A stretch of DNA of 55,096 nt from contig CALFXX010000019.1 in the NCBI GenBank assembly GCA_937952975.1, positions 1-55,096 on the forward strand, read 5' to 3'. Positions within the stretch are counted from its first letter, which is position 1. Each line of letters starts with the position of its first letter. Below the pieces are notes generated by a model that did no database searches, was not told the DNA's origin, and was given only the letters and a program-made list of their open reading frames with translations. The DNA comes from an uncultured Alcaligenaceae bacterium. Its GTDB lineage: Bacteria > Pseudomonadota > Gammaproteobacteria > Burkholderiales > Burkholderiaceae_B. Below are positions 50,179 to 55,096 of the stretch, piece after piece. Position numbers and translations under genes: made by a program.

Positions 50179-51156
50179 ATGCAAAAATATAAGTGGGTAG
50201 CTGTATTTTTTTTGCTTTCCTGTTGTGCGAGTGCGTGGGCTCAGCCCTCATACCCCGCTAAACCGGTTCGCATCATTGTCCCGTTTGTGCCGGGAGGGCC
50301 TACCGATGTCTTAGCCCGTGCTGTCGCACCCGAGCTCTCTCAGTCGCTGGGTGTCCCGGTCATTATCGAAAACAAAGGTGGTGCGGGTGGCGGTATCGGC
50401 ATGGAGGCGTTGGCAAAGGCTGCGCCGGATGGATACTCGTTAGCCTTAGGGTTGACAGGAACGAACTCGATTAACCCGTACCTGTACAGCAAATTGCCCT
50501 ACGACCCTATCACTAGCTTTACCCCAGTCGCCCCGCTGGTATCGTTTGTGAACGCGTTCATGTGCAATTTGAAATTGCCAGTTTCGAACGTAGCCGAGCT
50601 TGTTACGTATGCGAAAGCAAATCCCAACGCGATTTCTTCTGGCTCGGGTGGCAATGGCACGACAGCTCACCTGTCGCTCGAAGTACTGAAGTTTATTTCA
50701 GGTGCACCGATTCAACATATTCCGTACAAGGGTACTAGCCCCGCCATGAATGATGTGATCGGAGGCAACCTCGCTTGTATGTTTGATGTCTTGGCCACTA
50801 GCATTCCACAGATTAAAGCAGGGACGGTTAAGGCTCTTGCGGTGACGGGCGGCAAGCGTAGTCGTTATTTGCCAGAGATTCCAACGATGACTGAGTCTGG
50901 CTTGCCTGGCTATGATGAAACCGTGAGTGATCTTTGGTATGGCTTGTTCGCGCCTGCGCAAACGCCTAAAGTGATCGTCGATCGCTTGAACGCAGAGGTT
51001 GACAAAGCGATGAACACGACGGTAGTCAAAGAACGAATGGCAGCCCAAGGATTTGAGCGTTTAAAAATGACCTCTGACGAGTTTGCGGTGTTCTTGCGCG
51101 CTGATCTAGACAAGTGGGGGAAGGTTGTCAAAGCAGCTGGGATACGACCTGAATAA
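50179..51156 (+). CDS. Bug-family TTT substrate-binding protein (5)
   Basis: A 325-aa receptor with signal peptide ending SAWAQ. Motifs: YPAKPVRIIVPFVPGGPTDVLAR, IENKGGAGGGIGMEALA, APDGYSLALGLTGTNS, SSGSGGNGTTAHLSLE and QHIPYKGTSPAMN. I start at ATG 50179 with TTAAGG upstream; the frame back to 50074 is not conserved. It is divergent from the ABC operon and followed 106 bp later by a hypothetical gene that may be in the same unit. Confidence 0.93.
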   Translation: MQKYKWVAVFFLLSCCASAWAQPSYPAKPVRIIVPFVPGGPTDVLARAVAPELSQSLGVPVIIENKGGAGGGIGMEALAKAAPDGYSLALGLTGTNSINPYLYSKLPYDPITSFTPVAPLVSFVNAFMCNLKLPVSNVAELVTYAKANPNAISSGSGGNGTTAHLSLEVLKFISGAPIQHIPYKGTSPAMNDVIGGNLACMFDVLATSIPQIKAGTVKALAVTGGKRSRYLPEIPTMTESGLPGYDETVSDLWYGLFAPAQTPKVIVDRLNAEVDKAMNTTVVKERMAAQGFERLKMTSDEFAVFLRADLDKWGKVVKAAGIRPE

Positions 51157-51262
51157 TACTGTGTGGCGGCCACCGGCTCATTAGGGGCTGAGTCGCTCAT
51201 GATCCCAAGAAAGTGACGTTGGTCGTAACCAACAACTCGTTAAGTGAAGATAAGGAAAAAAC

Positions 51263-51922
51263 ATGAAACAAAGCACCGGCCTGATGGCTTTTTGGGCAAA
51301 CATTGAACCTGAAAACTGGCTTGAATATCAACAGTGGCATAACTGTCAGCACATCCCTGAGCGCGTCGCGATTGAGGGTTTTCATATCGGGCGTCGCTAT
51401 CGCTCGGCGGCAGACCCTTCGCGATTCATGATGTTCTATGAAACGGAGTCGCCCGAGAGCCTGCAGGGTGCTGGCTACTTGCACGCGTTAAGTAACCCCA
51501 CCGCTTGGACAAAAAAATCGTTAAGCTGGTTTCGCAACGGAGCGCGAAGCGTTTATCGTCGCCGCACAGTTACAAACGAAGCCTATCAGCACGAGGCGCC
51601 ACTGTTGATTGTGATTCGGTACGATGCGGATCAAGAATGGGCCGCACGTACCAACGCGACTGTGCGCCGCGTGCAACAGTATGTGATGGATGACTCTGGA
51701 AGCAACGTCAAGACAACCGAGCAGTCGATTCATGGCGCAGTACCAACAGCACGACGTTGTTTGGCACTCGCTGAGAGCGACGACTCTTCAATCCTTGAGG
51801 CTGCCCGCGCTGGAGCGATTGATTTGTTAGCACTCGCGCAAGCGATTGGTCTGCCTAGCGGGCAAAGCGCTGATCTCGAGCTGTATTGGCTCGAGATTGC
51901 GATTAAGAGCCCCAACTCTTAG
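51263..51922 (+). CDS. Hypothetical protein, probable dimeric alpha/beta-barrel (EthD/DUF4286-like)
   Basis: A 219-aa soluble protein. The N-terminal third (WLEYQQWHNCQHIPERVAIEGFHIGRRY, then FMMFYETESPESL) resembles dimeric ferredoxin-like barrels such as EthD or DUF4286 proteins, where a WHxxHxxE-like pattern is common. A second half (LLIVIRYD, LYWLEIAI) may be another such barrel. No catalytic assignment is possible. AAGGAAAAAAC precedes the ATG. Neighbours (Bug receptor, CMD protein, amidohydrolase) suggest ring-compound metabolism. Confidence 0.7.
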   Translation: MKQSTGLMAFWANIEPENWLEYQQWHNCQHIPERVAIEGFHIGRRYRSAADPSRFMMFYETESPESLQGAGYLHALSNPTAWTKKSLSWFRNGARSVYRRRTVTNEAYQHEAPLLIVIRYDADQEWAARTNATVRRVQQYVMDDSGSNVKTTEQSIHGAVPTARRCLALAESDDSSILEAARAGAIDLLALAQAIGLPSGQSADLELYWLEIAIKSPNS

Positions 51923-51932
51923 TTATTTGCTC

Positions 51933-52526
51933 TTAGGCGCTTGCCCTGGCCGCCGCGACAGTGTCTGCCCAGGCAGGCACATCAATACCTGCCGCTGCGA
52001 TTTCCATGGACACCATGGTGTAGTAGCCCACGACACAGACAAGATCAGAGTATTGTTGGTCGGTCAGTAAGGATTTTGCGCGGTGAAATGCCTCGGTACT
52101 GACCCGTTTTGTCGTAAGCAGTTCTGTCACGAAATCATAAATAATGTCTTCGTCGTCTTGTAAGCCTGCAGGCTTCCCCCCTCGTGGTAACGCGGCAACC
52201 ACCGCAGGAGCTACCCCATCCCTGACCGCCCATTTGCTGTGTAGACCCCATTCGAATTGGGATTCCATATGACGCGCGGTCAGCAAAATCGCGAATTCGT
52301 TCAAACGTGCTGGCAGCGAAGATTCATTGCGAAAATAATTGCTGACCGGCGTGACCACCGCAGCAAACTTAGGTGAGCGCAAGGTCATCCAGTGATGCTT
52401 TGGTAAGTCGGTTAATTGTGCTTGCCAACCCGAGCGATAGAGCTTCATGACCTCTTGTTGTTCAGGCGTTAGATCTTCGGATGCGATGGGCGCAAAACGT
52501 ACGGGTTCAAGCGGTGCAGTAGACAT
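51933..52526 (-). CDS. Carboxymuconolactone decarboxylase-family protein
   Basis: A 197-aa protein with the AhpD/CMD helical fold: LNEFAILLTARHMESQFEWGLHSKWAVRDGV and the C-terminal DLVCVVGYYTMVSMEI. The CxxC of AhpD peroxidase proteins is absent, so it is nearer to decarboxylase-like members, but the reaction is not known. It is convergent with the barrel gene (10 bp apart) and divergent from the amidohydrolase. Confidence 0.88.
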   Translation of the reverse strand: MSTAPLEPVRFAPIASEDLTPEQQEVMKLYRSGWQAQLTDLPKHHWMTLRSPKFAAVVTPVSNYFRNESSLPARLNEFAILLTARHMESQFEWGLHSKWAVRDGVAPAVVAALPRGGKPAGLQDDEDIIYDFVTELLTTKRVSTEAFHRAKSLLTDQQYSDLVCVVGYYTMVSMEIAAAGIDVPAWADTVAAARASA

Positions 52527-52669
52527 AGAAATTTCCTTGGCAGAGACAGGCTAAGATGTAGAAAATAACGAAGTGCCTAACAGTGGGCACCGATTAACAG
52601 ACGGTAATCAAAATAAATTAATCAAAAGACAATGGGCTAAATACTAGCTTAGAACAACAAGGAGCACAT

Positions 52670-53536
52670 ATGGTTATCACTGACGCACAGGTTCATCTTT
52701 GGGAAGCTCATCGCCCTGATCGCCCTTGGCTGCCCGAAGATGTCGGGCACACCGTGATCATTGCTGGTGAGGGTGCGCGTCCGCACCGCGAAAAACCATT
52801 TGAAGCGGCAGAAATGACCGAGCTCATGGATGCAACGGGTGTTTCGCGCGCGATCATCGTGCCTCCGTCAATGGTCGGAAGCAAAAATTTGACTGCGCTT
52901 GAAGCGGTACAAAATTACCCCGGCCGCTATGGCATCATGGGGCGTTTTGACCCAGAAGATCCTAACGCACGCAGCTTGCTTGAAACCTGGCTGACGCAAC
53001 CCGGAATGCTTGGCATTCGTATGACGTTTCACAAACCGAAGTGGTCGCGCTGGCTGGCCGATGGTTCTATCGAGTGGTTTTGGGCGGGCTGCGAGCGGTT
53101 GGGTATCCCGGTGATGGTCTTAATGTCTGAGCAACTTGATGTGCTTGATCAAATTGCAACGCGCTATCCTGATCTAAAACTTATTTTGGATCATATGGGG
53201 CGTAAAAGTGCACTGCGTGATGATGCTTGCTTTGCCGACTTGGATATTTTGCTCAAGCTGGCCCGGCATAAAAACTTATCAGTGAAGGTTACCTCTGCAC
53301 CAGGCTATAGCACTCATCCGTATCCTTTCAAAAATATCCAGCCTTATCTGCAACGCATCATTGAAGGCTTTGGCCCACAGCGCTCAATGTGGGGTTCAGA
53401 CGTGTCACGTTTGCCTTGTACCTATGCGCAATGTGTCAGTCTTTTCACGGAAGAGATGGCTTTTTTAAAGGGTGACGATCTGGCGATGGTGATGGGCGGT
53501 GCACTGGCCAACGTGCTGAATTGGCCTGCGGCTTAA
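52670..53536 (+). CDS. Amidohydrolase family 2 protein (TIM-barrel hydrolase/decarboxylase)
   Basis: A 288-aa TIM-barrel enzyme. The N-terminal metal motif is DAQVHLWE; later blocks are IIVPPSMVG, PGRYGIMGRFDPED, LGIRMTFHKP, LKLILDHMGRK and SMWGSDVSRLP with the late aspartate. Relatives include 2-pyrone-4,6-dicarboxylate lactonase-type and other lactone hydrolases or decarboxylases. AAGGAGCACAT forms a strong ribosome binding site. The substrate is unknown, but linkage to a Bug receptor and a CMD protein suits catabolism of a cyclic acid. Confidence 0.88.
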   Translation: MVITDAQVHLWEAHRPDRPWLPEDVGHTVIIAGEGARPHREKPFEAAEMTELMDATGVSRAIIVPPSMVGSKNLTALEAVQNYPGRYGIMGRFDPEDPNARSLLETWLTQPGMLGIRMTFHKPKWSRWLADGSIEWFWAGCERLGIPVMVLMSEQLDVLDQIATRYPDLKLILDHMGRKSALRDDACFADLDILLKLARHKNLSVKVTSAPGYSTHPYPFKNIQPYLQRIIEGFGPQRSMWGSDVSRLPCTYAQCVSLFTEEMAFLKGDDLAMVMGGALANVLNWPAA

Positions 53537-53677
53537 GGTCTACGCGCTTTCGTAGTTGTTATGGCATTGCGCAAAGCAGGCACCTATAGTACAAAAAGAG
53601 TTGTTAGACGAAGCACGAGATTGCCGCACTGATAAATTGATTCAGCAAGTTAATCAACATCGTGACATAAAAGAAAA

Positions 53678-54649
53678 ATGAGACAAAAACTTTTGTTGTG
53701 CTTCTCGGCGCTGGCCGTGTTTGTCGGGGCAGGCGTGAATGCGCAGAGCCAGGTCTACCCCAATAAGCCGATTCGTATGATTGTTGGATTTGCGCCAGGC
53801 GGTTCTGCCGATATTTCAGCAAGATTTTTTGCCGAGGCGATGTCGCGAGAACTCAAAGAAACGGTTGTCGTTGAAAATAAAGGAGGCGCGGGCGGTAATA
53901 TCGCGGCAGCAGAGGTTGCGCGCTCCGAGCCAGACGGCTACACAATTTTTTATGCGACCTCAGCCATTGTTTTAGGGCCGTTGTTGTATCAAAACGTTAA
54001 GTACGACCCCTTGGTTGACTTTGCACCAGTCATGTTGACGGCAACCAATCCGTTGGTATTTTTAACCGCTCCAAGTTTGGCACCGCGCTCTCTAAAAGAA
54101 TTTTTGTCGTATGCAAAAAAGCACGGCAATATGAATTATGGTTCAAGCGGCGCAGGCACTATGACGCACTTACCTAGTGCAGCGTTTGCGCGCGAATTTG
54201 GCTTAGAGTCGACGCACATTGCGTACAAAGGCGAGTCGCCTGCGCTAGTCGACGTGGCGAGCGGTCGTACTCAATTTATGATTTCAACCCTGAGCGCCGC
54301 GGTTGCCATGATGTCCGATGCGCGTGTACGCCCCCTGGCAATCGCAGCGAGTCAGCGTAGCGCGCTGTTTCCCGACGTGCCAACGTTTAACGAGGCACTC
54401 GGTACTCAGGATTGGGTGATGGGTGCCTGGCAGGGCATCGTGGTGCCTAAAGGTGTTGCGCTCGAGATCATCGTTAGGCTGAGGGCCGTACTAGATATTG
54501 TGCTGAAAGACCCAGTTCTTAAAGAACGACTCGCCCCCCAGGGTACCGAGCTATTAGGTGGGTCACCCGCTCAATTCACTCAGTACATGCGAGACGAACA
54601 AACGCGTTGGAAAAAAATTATTATCGAAAGTGGCGCGAAAGTTGAGTAG
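53678..54649 (+). CDS. Bug-family TTT substrate-binding protein (6)
   Basis: A 323-aa receptor with signal peptide ending GVNAQ. Motifs: YPNKPIRMIVGFAPGGSADISAR, VENKGGAGGNIAAAEVAR, EPDGYTIFYATSA, MNYGSSGAGTMTHLPSA, THIAYKGESPA. The ATG at 53678 has only a weak purine tract upstream. Its stop is one base from the stop of the opposing Bug gene. Confidence 0.92.
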   Translation: MRQKLLLCFSALAVFVGAGVNAQSQVYPNKPIRMIVGFAPGGSADISARFFAEAMSRELKETVVVENKGGAGGNIAAAEVARSEPDGYTIFYATSAIVLGPLLYQNVKYDPLVDFAPVMLTATNPLVFLTAPSLAPRSLKEFLSYAKKHGNMNYGSSGAGTMTHLPSAAFAREFGLESTHIAYKGESPALVDVASGRTQFMISTLSAAVAMMSDARVRPLAIAASQRSALFPDVPTFNEALGTQDWVMGAWQGIVVPKGVALEIIVRLRAVLDIVLKDPVLKERLAPQGTELLGGSPAQFTQYMRDEQTRWKKIIIESGAKVE

Positions 54650-54650
54650 C

Positions 54651-55096
54651 CTATTTCATACCGATTTTGTTTTCACGAATCAATTTGTCTAATGGTTTGG
54701 CCTCGTCGGTCAACATCTTTTCAAACGCGGCAGTTGTCATCGCGGTTGGCGGTATTGCCTCGTTTGTCAGCCAGGCTTTCATCTCTGGCTCTTCGATCAC
54801 CCGATTAACTTCTTTGTTTAAGCGCGCGATCAGTCCCTCTGGCAGTCCCTTTGGTGCGAAGATTCCCAGACCGTCGATCAGCTTGACCCCTGGTACCGCG
54901 CGCTCATTGACGGTAGGTAAGTCTGGCAAGCTAGGCGACCGTTCGCCGTTGACAAGAGCTATAGCGCGCGCACGCTTGTCTGAAACGTAGGGTTTCGCAA
55001 ACAGCCATGTTGCCAGCATGACATCTACACGCCCACCCAAAAAATCGGCCATCGATGCGGCCCCACCTTTGTAGGGGATGTGTACCATATCTAGTT
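54651..55096 (-). CDS. Bug-family TTT substrate-binding protein (7), cut by the window end
   Basis: The frame is open to the right edge (reading LDMVHIPYKGGAASMADFLGG from there), so only about the last 148 residues are present. The retained C-terminal lobe shows RARAIALVNGERSPSLPDLPTVNE and IFAPKGLPEGLIARLNKEV. The ligand-binding N-terminal loops are outside the window. There is no sign of degradation in the visible part. Confidence 0.9.
   Translation of the reverse strand, partial: LDMVHIPYKGGAASMADFLGGRVDVMLATWLFAKPYVSDKRARAIALVNGERSPSLPDLPTVNERAVPGVKLIDGLGIFAPKGLPEGLIARLNKEVNRVIEEPEMKAWLTNEAIPPTAMTTAAFEKMLTDEAKPLDKLIRENKIGMK

Overview
The window looks like a chromosomal segment of a betaproteobacterium of the order Burkholderiales, most likely close to Alcaligenaceae. 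This rests on seven genes (one cut by the window edge) for Bug-type substrate-binding proteins of the tripartite tricarboxylate transporter (TTT) family, which are hugely expanded in that group. The rplU-rpmA-obg order with divergent ispB, separate rfaE2 and thiC behind a TPP riboswitch fit as well. No transposase, prophage, integrase or CRISPR array was seen.

Layout. 1-4.3 kb: end of an unrecognised gene, rfaE2, then leftward pcm, thiD-thiG and a btuF-type gene. 4.3-10.6 kb: btuB behind a cobalamin riboswitch, and divergent B12-dependent methionine synthase (metH), read here as two overlapping frames. 10.6-18.2 kb: an acyltransferase, thiC with TPP riboswitch, proB, obg-rpmA-rplU, and divergent ispB. 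18.2-24.9 kb: an alpha/beta hydrolase, an ENPP-like phosphodiesterase, an MgtC-family protein, tRNA-Pro(CGG), an aminotransferase, a LysE-type exporter, an MFS transporter and a small coiled-coil membrane protein. 25-32 kb: a Bug gene, a DUF3251-like lipoprotein, a beta-propeller protein, and a Bug-leuC-leuD-leuB cluster whose leader could act as an attenuator and whose LeuC/LeuB look divergent. 32-40.2 kb: a nine-gene leftward cobalamin operon (cobU-btuF-btuC-btuD-cobO-cobQ-cobT-cobS-cobC) behind a second cobalamin riboswitch. 40.4-55.1 kb: accessory metabolism: more Bug genes, an FMN alpha-hydroxyacid oxidase, a GST, a Spy/CpxP-like protein, a branched-chain-type ABC transporter with a permease-ATPase fusion, and a small catabolic-looking set (dimeric-barrel protein, CMD-family protein, amidohydrolase).

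How it fits together. The strongest theme is vitamin B12: outer-membrane uptake (BtuB), two periplasmic binding proteins, one inner-membrane ABC importer, adenosylation, cobyrate amidation and nucleotide-loop assembly, plus a major B12 consumer (MetH). No corrin-ring genes and no cobD/cbiB were seen, so the set reads as uptake and salvage/remodelling. The second theme is thiamine: thiC, thiG and thiD are present, but no thiS or thiE. The third is high-affinity uptake of organic acids through orphan Bug proteins next to metabolic genes.

Nothing here is clearly a wholly new system. The items most worth a second look are the split metH, the Bug-leuCDB operon with altered active-site neighbourhoods and an attenuator-like leader, the LivM-LivG fusion with an atypical ABC signature, and the 17-bp tandem repeat beside rfaE2. 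All assignments were made by reading motifs; no database search was run.
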